Shown here piece by piece: positions 42,403-51,546 of a DNA stretch of 64,000 nucleotides (positions are counted from its first letter, which is position 1; every line of letters starts with the position of its first letter). The translations under genes and the position numbers were made by a program. Location of the stretch: the NCBI GenBank assembly GCA_946998225.1, contig CAMPYH010000004.1, positions 1 through 64,000 on the forward strand, in the 5' to 3' direction. A model generated the notes under the pieces. It was not told the origin of the DNA and did not search any database. It worked only from the letters and a program-made list of their open reading frames with translations. Source of the DNA: an uncultured Clostridiaceae bacterium. GTDB lineage: Bacteria > Bacillota > Clostridia > TANB77 > CAG-508.

Positions 42403-43105
42403 AGAAACAAAAGATAAATTAAAAATGTATTTTAAAAATATTTTAACATATGCATTTATGATATTAGTATTTTTAACATACACATTTAAAAGCATTCAAG
42501 CTTTAAACAAAGCAGATACATTTGTATTAGATAATATTTATGGAACAGCTTTAATACTTAATATATATATTATAGCTATTCCATTTATAACATATTTAAA
42601 TATATATATAATAAAAGAATTATTTGAAAAAAATAGGGAAAAATTAGAAACAGTAAAATCATCTAAAATAGCTAGAATAGATATTTTTTCAGATACTTTT
42701 GTAGTATCACTAATTTCACTTATTCCATTTATATGTATATATATATTTAATTATTTTACTGTTAAATTAAATTTCGGTTTCAAACATTTAATATATACAT
42801 ATTTATTAATCTTAATATATTCGTTTTTAAATTCATGTATTTTAAATATTATTAAAAACATGAAAAAAATAAAATTCAAAAAAGAAATTTTTTTAGTTTT
42901 AAGTATTATATGTATATTTGCTTTTACAAATATATATTTATTATTAAAAGGAAGTATCTTTAATTTTGAATTTAATATGATGTATATAAAGTTTTTAGAA
43001 AACTTAAAAAGTATTCAAGATATTTTAATCTTAGTATTTAGTTTAAGTTTAATATATGTATTAAGCGTAAAATATATATCAAGGAGGATTTCAAATGAAG
43101 ACTAG
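42392..43105 (+). CDS. ABC transporter membrane subunit (GldF-like)
   Basis: A 237-residue protein with six hydrophobic segments, the first (about residues 15-33) and then pairs to the C-terminus. Size and topology fit the ABC-2 permease of gliding-type (GldF) systems, and the neighbours supply the ATPase-like and GldG-like partners. The sequence itself is strongly AT-driven and low in motifs, so the assignment depends on context. It overlaps genes on both sides, which implies tight co-translation. Confidence 0.65.
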   Translation: MIIKETKDKLKMYFKNILTYAFMILVFLTYTFKSIQALNKADTFVLDNIYGTALILNIYIIAIPFITYLNIYIIKELFEKNREKLETVKSSKIARIDIFSDTFVVSLISLIPFICIYIFNYFTVKLNFGFKHLIYTYLLILIYSFLNSCILNIIKNMKKIKFKKEIFLVLSIICIFAFTNIYLLLKGSIFNFEFNMMYIKFLENLKSIQDILILVFSLSLIYVLSVKYISRRISNED

Positions 43106-44768
43106 TACAGAAGAAAAAGAAATTAAAACAAAGAAATCTTTCTTTAAAGATAATTTTAAATTTATACTTTTTGTATTTTTAATAATTATATTTATAGCTT
43201 TAAACTGTATTTTAAAATTTAAAGGTAAAGATATAAAAATAGATTTAAGCAAAAATAACATATACACATTAAGCAAAGAAAATATAGATAAGATTAAGAA
43301 AATAGATAATAAAATAAATATATATTATCCAGGTAAAAGACATAAAAAGTATATAGATAATTTAGTTAAAAATATTACTAAATTAAATAAAAATATTATA
43401 TATGAAGATAAAATGCCTGAAAATAAAGAAGATTTTAAGTTTAGTCAAGAATATATATATATTATAAATGAAAAATCAGATAATATTTTTTCAATTTCAC
43501 CAGATATCGAAGGAATATATGAAGCTAAAAACAATAGTGAAATTAAATATCTTTTAGAAAATAAAGTTGTAAATGGAATTTTAAATATTGGTAAAAAAGA
43601 AAAAGAAGAAAAACCAAAAATAGGATTAGGTATTCCTAATGAAAAATATCCTGTTGGTGAATATAGAAATTTAATGCAAAAGATATTTTTAAAAGGTGAA
43701 AATGTTGATCTTGTATTTTTAGATAAGGAAATACCGGATAATATTAAAATATTGATTATACCAGGAATATTTGAAGATATATCTAATAAAGCGTTAGAAA
43801 ATCTTTTAAACTTTGGTAAAAAAGGTGGAAGCTTTTATGTTTCAAATAGTAAAATAAATATATTTGGACATAAAGAAAAAGATAAGAAACTAGTTAATTT
43901 TAATAAATTCTTAGAGCAATATGGAATTGAATTAGAGAACAAATGTATTTTAGAAAAGCAAGACATAAAAGACACTTTAAATGAACTTGGTTTAGGTATA
44001 AACTATAAAGGTAAAAATGATTTAGGTGAATCTTATGTTATTAAAGCAGATCCTGTTTTTGAAGAAAATGCTTTCTTAAAAACATTAAAAGATAATGATG
44101 AGAAAAATCAAATATTTGTTGCATCACCTATTAAAATTTTAGATAATGTAGATAAAGGTGTAAATATAAAAGCACTTTCAAAAACACTTGATGGAAGCAT
44201 TGCGGTTCCAGATATTAAAGAGTATTATGATGAAGTAGAATATAGATCTAAGTTAATTTTTATAAAACAAATTCTTGAAAAAACAAAAGATGAAGATTTA
44301 GAAAAAATGAGAAAAGAAAAAGGAGAAGAGTTTTATAAATTATTACTTGAGGTTAAAAATAATAAAAATAAAGATATTGAACTTACAAAATACAATCCAG
44401 GACAATTTATAACTGGTGTGGAAGTAGATAAAAAGTTTGAAGATAAAGTTTCTAAACTTATATGTATATCTACAGATGAGACTCTTTATGGATCAACGAG
44501 TTTAAATCATGAAGGGCAAACACCTCCACCACTTTTAAATGTATATAATCAAAGATTAGTTTATGATATACTAGAATATCTAATGTATGGTAATATAGAT
44601 TTTAAGATAGAAGAAGGACCAAGTAAGTACGTAAAAGAAATCACAAAAGAAGATAAAAATAAATATGAATTATATGCATATATATCTGCAGGTTTATTAT
44701 TTATTTTAGTATGCGGAGTAAAAACATTTAAACAAAAAGAAAGGCAAGATAATGGGAATATTAAATAA
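43095..44768 (+). CDS. GldG-like ABC-associated extracytoplasmic protein
   Basis: A 557-residue protein with a membrane segment near each end (about residues 15-35 and 527-545) and a large outside domain. The start of that domain, IDLSKNNIYTLSKENIDKIKKI, matches the DLTEDKxYTLSxxT opening of GldG-type ABC_transp_aux proteins. These work with GldA and GldF and are widespread beyond gliding bacteria; their substrate in Firmicutes is unknown. It overlaps the upstream permease by 11 bases and the downstream secA by 17. Confidence 0.75.
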   Translation: MKTSTEEKEIKTKKSFFKDNFKFILFVFLIIIFIALNCILKFKGKDIKIDLSKNNIYTLSKENIDKIKKIDNKINIYYPGKRHKKYIDNLVKNITKLNKNIIYEDKMPENKEDFKFSQEYIYIINEKSDNIFSISPDIEGIYEAKNNSEIKYLLENKVVNGILNIGKKEKEEKPKIGLGIPNEKYPVGEYRNLMQKIFLKGENVDLVFLDKEIPDNIKILIIPGIFEDISNKALENLLNFGKKGGSFYVSNSKINIFGHKEKDKKLVNFNKFLEQYGIELENKCILEKQDIKDTLNELGLGINYKGKNDLGESYVIKADPVFEENAFLKTLKDNDEKNQIFVASPIKILDNVDKGVNIKALSKTLDGSIAVPDIKEYYDEVEYRSKLIFIKQILEKTKDEDLEKMRKEKGEEFYKLLLEVKNNKNKDIELTKYNPGQFITGVEVDKKFEDKVSKLICISTDETLYGSTSLNHEGQTPPPLLNVYNQRLVYDILEYLMYGNIDFKIEEGPSKYVKEITKEDKNKYELYAYISAGLLFILVCGVKTFKQKERQDNGNIK

Positions 44769-47496
44769 AATCTTTGGAACAAAAAGTACAAGAACAATGA
44801 AAAAACTGCAAGGTACTTTAAATGAAATTAATAATTTGGAAGCTGAAATTTCAAAACTTTCAGATAGTGAGTTAAGAGCTAAAACAGATTATTTTAAAAA
44901 ACTTTTAAGTGAAGGCAAAACTTTAGATGATATACTTCCAGAAACATTTGCTGTAGTAAGAGAAGCATCAAAAAGAGTTTTAAATATGAGACATTTTGAT
45001 GTTCAAATATTAGGTGGTATTATACTTCACCAAGGTAGAATTGCAGAGATGAAAACAGGTGAAGGTAAAACTTTAGTTGCAACACTTCCAGTATATTTAA
45101 ATGCACTTACAGGAAAAGGTGTTCATATTGTTACAGTAAATGAATATTTAGCAAAAAGAGATAGTGAATGGATGGGAAAAGTTTTTAAATTTTTAGGACT
45201 TACTGTAGGACTAAATTTAAATTCGATGGATCAAGAGGAAAAGAAAAAACAATATGCATGTGATGTAATGTATACAACTAATAACGAACTTGGATTTGAT
45301 TATCTAAGAGATAATATGGTTATATACAAAGAACAAATGGTACAACGTCCTCTTAACTATGCAATCGTTGATGAGATTGATAGTATTTTAATTGATGAGG
45401 CTAGAACACCACTTATTATTTCTGGTAGAAGTACAAAGTCTACAAACTTATATAAAGAGGCAAATGATTTTGTAAGAACACTAGACAGAAAAGAAGTTAT
45501 AGAAGAAGATTCAAAAGATAAAGAACAAGCTGAAAATATTGAAGAATATGATTATGTAGTTGATCTTAAATCTAAAGCAGCAACACTTACTACAAAAGGT
45601 ATTAAAAAAGCTGAAAAATATTTTGGACTTGAAAACTACAATGATCTTGAAAATACAGATATAGTACATAATGTATCTCAAGCACTTCATGCAAATGGTG
45701 TTATGAGAAGAGATATAGACTATATTGTAAAAAATGGTGAAGTATTAATTGTTGATGAGTTTACAGGAAGAATAATGGAAGGAAGAAGATATTCAAATGG
45801 TCTTCATCAAGCAATTGAAGCAAAAGAAAATGTAAAAATAGCTGATGAAACTATGACACTTGCTACAATTACTTTCCAAAACTTCTTTAGGCTTTATGAT
45901 AAATTATCTGGAATGACAGGTACAGCTCTTACTGAAGAGAGAGAGTTTAAACAAATTTATGGTTTAGATGTTATTGAAATACCAACAAATAAAAAAGTTA
46001 TTCGTAAAGATATGCCAGATATAATATACAAAACTGAAGATGCAAAATTTAGAGCAGTTGTTAAAAAAGTAGAAGATGCACATAATAATCATCAACCAGT
46101 ACTAGTGGGTACAGTATCTATAGAAAATTCTGAAAAGATTAGCGATATACTTAAAAAAGAAGGAATTAAGCATGAGGTATTAAATGCTAAATTCCACGAA
46201 AAAGAAGCAGAAATTATTGCTCAAGCAGGTAAACTAGGAGCTGTTACAATTGCAACAAACATGGCAGGACGTGGTACAGATATTATGCTTGGAGGTAATC
46301 CAGAGTTCTTAGCTAAAAAAGAAATGAAGAAAAATGGAAGAACAGATGAAGAAATATCTGAAGCTACATCATATTATGAAACAGATGATGAAGAAAAACT
46401 TGCTTTAAGAAAAGAATTCAAAGATATTAAAGATAAATTTGAAGATGAAATAAAAGAAGAAAAAGAAGAAGTAATAAAAGCTGGTGGTCTTAAAATAATT
46501 GGTACAGAAAGACATGATTCAAGAAGAATAGACAATCAGTTAAGAGGTAGATCTGGAAGACAAGGTGATCCAGGAGATTCAGAGTTTTTCATTTCTATGG
46601 AAGACAATTTAATGAAGCTTTTTGGTGGTGCATATATTCAAACAATATATAATAGATTAAATGTACCAGAAGATATGCCAATACAAGTAAAAACAATTTC
46701 AAGAGCTATTGAAACAGCACAAAGAAGAATTGAAGGAAGACACTTTGAAGCTAGAAAATACACATTAAAATATGATGATGTAATGAACCAACAAAGAGAA
46801 CTTATATATTCACAAAGAAGAGCTGTTTTAGATGGTGAAAATCTTCATGATAAAATACTTAAAATGGCAGAATCTGCAGCGGAAATGCTTGCTGAAAGCT
46901 ATCAAGCTGAAATTAATGAACAGGAATTAAACAAAGAAGTATTTAAAAATGAACTAAAAAATAGACTTAATATACAAGACTTAGATGAATTACATAAAGA
47001 TAAAATATCATATAAAGATCTTGTAGAAGAGATGAAAGAAAAAGTAGTAGATATATTAAATGCTAAAAAAGAAGAATCTGGTGAAACATTCTTGGAACTT
47101 GAAAGAGTTGTACTTCTTAAAGTGGTTGATGACAAATGGATGGAACATCTAGATACTATGGAAGACTTAAAAGATGGTATTGGTCTTCGTGGTTATGGAC
47201 AAACAGATCCAGTTGCACAATATAGAATAGAAGGAACAAATCTTTTCTATGAAATGAATGATCAAATTAAACTCGATGTTGCAAAAGTTCTTTTACATAT
47301 TGAAAAACAAGATGAAAATATTGAAAGAAGACAAAGTGTAGAAATAACTGAGGCAAGTCAAAAAGAAGAAAGAGAACAAAATCCAATTTCTGAAAAACAA
47401 ACACCAATTGTAAATACTGAAAAGAAAGTTGGAAGAAATGATCCATGCCCATGTGGAAGTGGTAAAAAGTATAAGAATTGTTGTGGAAGAAATTAG
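44752..47496 (+). CDS. secA: protein translocase ATPase SecA
   Basis: A 914-residue motor for protein export through SecYEG. Motifs include FDVQILGGIILHQGRIAEMKTGEGKT (Walker A GEGKT at 103-107), DEIDSILIDEARTPLIISG, MAGRGTDI, GLKIIGTERHDSRRIDNQLRGRSGRQGDPG, and the C-terminal SEC-C zinc motif CPCGSGKKYKNCCG. It is a complete housekeeping SecA. Its last 38 bases are repeated 2.5 kb downstream, beyond two RhuM genes. Confidence 0.97.
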   Translation: MGILNKIFGTKSTRTMKKLQGTLNEINNLEAEISKLSDSELRAKTDYFKKLLSEGKTLDDILPETFAVVREASKRVLNMRHFDVQILGGIILHQGRIAEMKTGEGKTLVATLPVYLNALTGKGVHIVTVNEYLAKRDSEWMGKVFKFLGLTVGLNLNSMDQEEKKKQYACDVMYTTNNELGFDYLRDNMVIYKEQMVQRPLNYAIVDEIDSILIDEARTPLIISGRSTKSTNLYKEANDFVRTLDRKEVIEEDSKDKEQAENIEEYDYVVDLKSKAATLTTKGIKKAEKYFGLENYNDLENTDIVHNVSQALHANGVMRRDIDYIVKNGEVLIVDEFTGRIMEGRRYSNGLHQAIEAKENVKIADETMTLATITFQNFFRLYDKLSGMTGTALTEEREFKQIYGLDVIEIPTNKKVIRKDMPDIIYKTEDAKFRAVVKKVEDAHNNHQPVLVGTVSIENSEKISDILKKEGIKHEVLNAKFHEKEAEIIAQAGKLGAVTIATNMAGRGTDIMLGGNPEFLAKKEMKKNGRTDEEISEATSYYETDDEEKLALRKEFKDIKDKFEDEIKEEKEEVIKAGGLKIIGTERHDSRRIDNQLRGRSGRQGDPGDSEFFISMEDNLMKLFGGAYIQTIYNRLNVPEDMPIQVKTISRAIETAQRRIEGRHFEARKYTLKYDDVMNQQRELIYSQRRAVLDGENLHDKILKMAESAAEMLAESYQAEINEQELNKEVFKNELKNRLNIQDLDELHKDKISYKDLVEEMKEKVVDILNAKKEESGETFLELERVVLLKVVDDKWMEHLDTMEDLKDGIGLRGYGQTDPVAQYRIEGTNLFYEMNDQIKLDVAKVLLHIEKQDENIERRQSVEITEASQKEEREQNPISEKQTPIVNTEKKVGRNDPCPCGSGKKYKNCCGRN

Positions 47497-47501
47497 AAAA
47501 T
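47464..47501 (+). repeat. left copy of a 38-bp direct repeat (3' end of secA)
   Basis: These 38 bases end just past the secA stop codon and recur at 50015-50052 with 35 of 38 positions identical; the differences are G/T, G/T and G/A. The two copies bracket the RhuM gene pair. Confidence 0.85.
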
Positions 47502-47526
47502 TTGTCCACAAAATATGAATTAAAAT

Positions 47527-47563
47527 AAAGGTGTGAACAATAAGTATATTTGTTGACACCTTT
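47527..47563 (+). promoter_or_regulatory. long inverted repeat overlapping a TTGACA box
   Basis: The arms 47527-47540 and 47550-47563 pair at 13 of 14 positions around a 9-base loop. The right arm contains TTGACA (47553-47558), with TATAAA 15 bases further on. It could terminate secA transcription, act as an operator, or do both before the first RhuM gene. Confidence 0.55.
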
Positions 47564-47596
47564 TAAACTCTAATATAAAAGGAGATATAACAAAGA

Positions 47597-48607
47597 GTGG
47601 AAGAAAAAAACAATAATATTATAATTTATCAAACTGATGATGGAACAACAAAAATAGATGTGAAACTTGAAGATGAAACAGTATGGTTATCGCAACAACA
47701 GATGGCTGAATTGTTCGATACTTCAAGAACGAATATTATAGAACACATAAATAATATATATTTAGAAGAAGAATTAAATAAAAATTCAACATGTCAGAAT
47801 TTCCGACAAGTTCGAAAAGAAGGAAATAGAAATGTTTCAAGAAAAATTCCTTTTTACAATCTTGATATGATAATTTCTTTAGGATATAGAATTAAATCCA
47901 AAGTTGCTACTAATTTTAGAAAATGGGCAACTGAAAGATTAAAAGAATATATGATCAAAGGCTTCACTATGGATGATGAAAGACTTAAAGGAAATGGTGG
48001 AGGAACATACTGGAAAGAACTTCTTGCTAGGATAAAAGATATTAGATCTTCAGAAAAAGTATTATATAGGCAAGTTCTTGATTTGTATGCAACTGCCGTG
48101 GACTATAATCCAAGAGATAGTAAATCAATCGAATTTTTCAAAATAGTTCAAAATAAACTTCATTATGCTGCTCATGGCCATACTGCATCAGAAGTAATTT
48201 ATGTAAGAGCAGATTCAAATAAACCATTTATGGGGCTTACTACATTTAGTGGTGATATTCCGGTTTTAAGTGATGTATTAATTGCTAAAAATTATTTAAC
48301 AGAAGAAGAATTAAAAATTTTAAATAATTTAGTATCTGGATATTTTGATTTTGCTGAAATACAAGCAATTAGACATAATCCAATGCATATGGAAGATTAT
48401 ATAAAGCAATTAGACATTATTTTATCTAGTACAGGAGAAAAAACTTTAATTGGTGCTGGGAAAATAAGCCATAATAAAGCGATTGAAAAAGCAAAAGCAG
48501 AATATAAGAAATATCAAGTAAAAACATTAAGTCCGGTTGAAAAAGAATATTTAGAAACTTTAAAAGCAATAAGTAATAAAATTGATGATAAAGCAAAGAA
48601 TGAATAG
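47597..48607 (+). CDS. RhuM family protein, copy 1
   Basis: A 336-residue RhuM-family protein, named after a Salmonella pathogenicity-island gene and often found near restriction-modification or mobile elements. The N-terminal helix-turn-helix-like part (VWLSQQQMAELFDTSRTNIIEHINNIY) and the YNLDMIISLGYRI and FRKWATERLKEYMIKGF motifs are standard. The C-terminal part (KLHYAAHGHTASEVIYVRAD) is also typical of the family. Start is GTG 47597; the GGAG is 13 bases upstream, farther than usual. Function is unproven; a role in defence or phage interaction is plausible from context. Confidence 0.85.
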   Translation: MEEKNNNIIIYQTDDGTTKIDVKLEDETVWLSQQQMAELFDTSRTNIIEHINNIYLEEELNKNSTCQNFRQVRKEGNRNVSRKIPFYNLDMIISLGYRIKSKVATNFRKWATERLKEYMIKGFTMDDERLKGNGGGTYWKELLARIKDIRSSEKVLYRQVLDLYATAVDYNPRDSKSIEFFKIVQNKLHYAAHGHTASEVIYVRADSNKPFMGLTTFSGDIPVLSDVLIAKNYLTEEELKILNNLVSGYFDFAEIQAIRHNPMHMEDYIKQLDIILSSTGEKTLIGAGKISHNKAIEKAKAEYKKYQVKTLSPVEKEYLETLKAISNKIDDKAKNE

Positions 48608-48636
48608 AGTGTATCATTTAGGTATACTCTATTTTT
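48606..48636 (+). terminator. Rho-independent terminator after RhuM copy 1
   Basis: A ten-base stem (48606-48615 with 48621-48630) with two wobble pairs and loop ATTTA, followed by ATTTTT. It overlaps the stop codon. Confidence 0.75.
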
Positions 48637-48979
48637 ATATGTATATTAATGATAATGATAAATGTTTAGTGCAAAAAAGGTACATTTATAATAAATATTT
48701 ATAGAATATGATTTGTGCATTTTATAAGATAAGAAAATATGATATACTTATATTAGTTAATGAATATGGAAAAGTCAGCGTTAGAGAAACACTTATAGAA
48801 TATCTGATATAATAAATATAATTAGTGATATCTACTACCTGTGAAAGTAGTAAAAACTATGAGGGGGGTTGTGGAAAGTAGAGCAAAATAAAATAATATA
48901 TATTAATTTGAATAAATAACTGTTTGATAATAAATACTATTATAAATTGATTAAAAATATTAAAAAAAATGAGGGCAAA
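48637..48979 (+). other. 343-base spacer between the RhuM genes
   Basis: There is no convincing gene. It holds a 34-codon open frame at 48708-48812 (start MICAFYKIRKYD, ending VRETLIEYLI) without a ribosome binding site. There is a hairpin, TACTAC/GTAGTA with an 8-base loop, at 48833-48852, and a purine-rich GAGGGGGG run at 48861-48868. These could be remnants of a lost gene or a leader for the second RhuM gene. Confidence 0.4.
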
Positions 48980-49999
48980 ATGAATAATAAATTAATTGGA
49001 AATGAAAAAAATATTTTATTTTATAATGATGAAGAAGGCAATACAAAAGTAGAAGTACTATTAGAAAATGAAGATGTTTGGTTAAATACTGAAGCATTAG
49101 CAACGCTTTTTAATGTTAAACGACCAGCAATTACTAAACACATAAATAATATTTATGAAGATGAAGAACTTGAAGAAAGAAGCACATGTTCCAAAATGGA
49201 ACATATGGGTAATGATGGCAAACAAGTTTATAATACAAAATATTACAATCTTGATATGATTATATCTATTGGTTTTAGAGTTAACTCTAAAAAAGCAATT
49301 AAATTTAGAACTTGGGCAAATAAAATAATTAAAGATTATATGGTTCAAGGTTTTGCGTTAAATGATGAAAGATTTTTAAAAGCAAAAAAATCTGATCAAG
49401 AGTATTTTAAAAGATTACTTGAAAGAATTAAATTAATTCGTACAAGCGAGAGAATGTTTTATCAAAAAATTACTGATATATTTGCAGAATGCTCTATTGA
49501 TTATGATAAAAATAGTGATATTGCAATGACTTTTTATAAAACTATTCAAAATAAATTTCATTATGCAATTACTGGAAACACTGCTGCTGAAATAGTTTAT
49601 AATAGAGTAGATTTCAAAAAAGAAAATATGGGACTTGCTACCTGGGAAAATTCACCTGATGGGAAAATTTTAAAATCTGATGTAATTATTGCCAAGAACT
49701 ATTTAAATGAACAAGAAATTAAAAATTTAAATAATTTAGTAAACTTATTTTTAGATATTGCTGAAAATAATGCAGAAAGAAGCATAACAATGTACATGGA
49801 AGATTGGAAAAATGAAGTAGAAAATGCACTAAAAATTTTCCGTTATGAAGTTTTAGAAGGAAAAGGAAAGATTTCGCATAAACAAGCAGTCGAAAAAGCG
49901 GAAAAAGAATATGAAAAATATAAAGTTATACAGGATAAGAATTATGTGTCAGATTTTGATAGACTATTAAGTGAGGCAAAGTCATTTGAAAATAAATAA
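48980..49999 (+). CDS. RhuM family protein, copy 2
   Basis: A 339-residue paralogue of the RhuM protein at 47597. It shares VWLNTEALATLFNVKRPAITKHINNIYEDEELEERSTC, YYNLDMIISIGFRVNSKKA, FRTWANKIIKDYMVQGF and HYAITGNTAAEIVYNRVD in the same order, but is clearly diverged. The start is ATG 48980 after GAGGGC; an upstream in-frame codon at 48947 lacks a site. The two copies are in the same orientation, each with its own end signal. Whether they act together or recognise different partners cannot be said. Confidence 0.85.
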   Translation: MNNKLIGNEKNILFYNDEEGNTKVEVLLENEDVWLNTEALATLFNVKRPAITKHINNIYEDEELEERSTCSKMEHMGNDGKQVYNTKYYNLDMIISIGFRVNSKKAIKFRTWANKIIKDYMVQGFALNDERFLKAKKSDQEYFKRLLERIKLIRTSERMFYQKITDIFAECSIDYDKNSDIAMTFYKTIQNKFHYAITGNTAAEIVYNRVDFKKENMGLATWENSPDGKILKSDVIIAKNYLNEQEIKNLNNLVNLFLDIAENNAERSITMYMEDWKNEVENALKIFRYEVLEGKGKISHKQAVEKAEKEYEKYKVIQDKNYVSDFDRLLSEAKSFENK

Positions 50000-50014
50000 A
50001 TTGCACATAGGATA

Positions 50015-50052
50015 AAAAAGTATAATAATTTTTGTGGAAAAAATTAGAAAAT
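50015..50052 (+). repeat. right copy of the 38-bp direct repeat, relic of the secA 3' end
   Basis: These bases match 47464-47501 at 35 of 38 positions. Read in the secA frame they give KKYNNFCGKN and a stop, versus KKYKNCCGRN in secA, so this is a decayed copy of the SecA C-terminus. Weaker similarity extends a few bases upstream. Confidence 0.85.
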
Positions 50053-50059
50053 AAGAGAT

Positions 50060-50092
50060 AAAATGATTGATACAAAATGTGTCAATCATTTT
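50060..50092 (+). terminator. hairpin after the repeat, possibly the original secA terminator
   Basis: A 14-base stem (50060-50073 with 50079-50092) has one wobble pair and loop AAAAT, and ends in TTTT within the arm. It sits just after the decayed secA end, where the native terminator would have been before an insertion. Confidence 0.6.
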
Positions 50093-50195
50093 AAATTAAT
50101 ATATTTTAGTAAAAAAATAATTATAAAATAGTCATAAAAAACATTTTTAATATATATTGTGTTACTATATATGTAATAATATTAATGGAGGTAAA

Positions 50196-50432
50196 GTGGA
50201 AAATATAGCTAATCTTTTTATACATTATCAAGATTTTTGCAATATAGCTTTAAACCTTATAAATGCTGATGATGAAAAGTTTAAAAGGTTTTTTGAAAAA
50301 CTATATAATATGGATAAACGAGCACTTTTTTTATATATAAAAAGTAAGAAGAATGAAATTACAAAAGATCAATTTGAATATGCTAAAAACTATTATATAA
50401 AAAGAGGAAGAAATTTAAACTGGAATGAATAA
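50196..50432 (+). CDS. small hypothetical protein
   Basis: A 78-residue soluble, mostly helical protein that I do not recognise. The start is GTG 50196, five bases after TGGAGG; an earlier ATG at 50157 has no site. Visible features are FKRFFEKLYNMDKRALFLYIKSKKNEI and a basic end, KNYYIKRGRNLNW. It lies between the presumed insertion at the secA end and the dehydrogenase gene, 28 bases before the latter, so the two may share a transcript. Confidence 0.55.
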   Translation: MENIANLFIHYQDFCNIALNLINADDEKFKRFFEKLYNMDKRALFLYIKSKKNEITKDQFEYAKNYYIKRGRNLNWNE

Positions 50433-50460
50433 AATAAAAGGAAAAATTGGGAGGAAAAAT

Positions 50461-51534
50461 ATGAAAGAAAAAATAAAAGCAGTACAATATGGCTGCGGAA
50501 AAATGAGTGTATATCTTATGAGATATATGATTGAAAAAGGAGTAGAGATTGTAGCGGCATTAGATATAAATCCTGAAGTTATAGGAAAAGACATAAGTTA
50601 TGTCATGGGCGGAGAAGAATATGGTGTAGTTATTAAAGATGCAAGTCAAGCAGATAATATTTTAAAAGAATTAAAACCAGATGTATGTGTTGTAGCTACA
50701 ATGAGTACAATGAAAGATATAGAGGAAATATATAAAATATGTGCTAAAAATGGAGTTAATGCAATAACTACATGTGAAGAAGCAATATATCCTTGGAATT
50801 CATCACCACAAATTACAAAAGAGCTAGATGAACTTGCAAAAGAGAATAACTGTACATTATCTGGAAGTGGATATCCAGATATGTATTGGGGAGTATTAAT
50901 AGATACACTTGCAGGATCGCTTCAAAATATTACAAAAATTAAAGGTTCAAGTTCATATAATGTAGAAGATTATGGAATAGCACTTGCTAAAGGACATGGT
51001 GCAGGTCTTAAAACAGATGAATTTGAAAAAGAAATAGGTAAATACAATAATTTAACATCAGAAGAGCAAAAAGAGCTAGTTGAAAGTGGCGAGTATGTAC
51101 CAAGCTATATGTGGAATCAAAATGGCTGGTTATGTAGCAAATTAGGTCTTACACCTATATCTCAAGTTCAACAATGTATACCAACAACACATGATAGTGA
51201 TTTAAAATCATCTACACTTAATATGACTATAAAAGCAGGTGAACCAACAGGAATGTCTGCAGTGGTTACAACAGAGACTAAAGAAGGAATAACTCTTGTT
51301 ACAGAATGTATAGGTAAAGTATATGCTCCAGAAGAATTTGATAGAAATGATTGGACTTTTTATGGAGAACCAGAAACAACAATAAATGTAAATCGTCCAG
51401 CTACAGTAGAACTTACTTGTGCTAATTTAATAAATCGTATCCCAGCACTTATTAAAGCAGAACCTGGATATATTACTACAGATAAAATGCCAAATAATGT
51501 ATATATTACAAAAGATTTAAATGAATATTTATAA
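50461..51534 (+). CDS. DapB-like NAD(P)-dependent dehydrogenase, possibly 2,4-diaminopentanoate dehydrogenase
   Basis: A 357-residue oxidoreductase with an N-terminal Rossmann fold (KAVQYGCGKMSVYLMRYMIEKGVEIVAALD) of the dihydrodipicolinate-reductase type, followed by a longer C-terminal domain than true DapB (about 250 residues). The motifs CVVATMST, GVNAITTCEEA and LSGSGYPDMYWG resemble the 2,4-diaminopentanoate dehydrogenase (Ord) group of amino-acid-fermenting clostridia. Those enzymes act in ornithine breakdown, but no other gene of that pathway is near. The start is ATG 50461, after GGGAGG. I am sure of the fold, less so of the substrate. Confidence 0.65.
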   Translation: MKEKIKAVQYGCGKMSVYLMRYMIEKGVEIVAALDINPEVIGKDISYVMGGEEYGVVIKDASQADNILKELKPDVCVVATMSTMKDIEEIYKICAKNGVNAITTCEEAIYPWNSSPQITKELDELAKENNCTLSGSGYPDMYWGVLIDTLAGSLQNITKIKGSSSYNVEDYGIALAKGHGAGLKTDEFEKEIGKYNNLTSEEQKELVESGEYVPSYMWNQNGWLCSKLGLTPISQVQQCIPTTHDSDLKSSTLNMTIKAGEPTGMSAVVTTETKEGITLVTECIGKVYAPEEFDRNDWTFYGEPETTINVNRPATVELTCANLINRIPALIKAEPGYITTDKMPNNVYITKDLNEYL

Positions 51535-51546
51535 TTATATGTTATA

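Noticed and set aside
47464..50052. Insertion sequence or transposon as carrier of the RhuM genes
   Set aside because: No transposase and no terminal inverted repeats are visible, and the flanking repeat is a gene 3' end rather than a short random target duplication.
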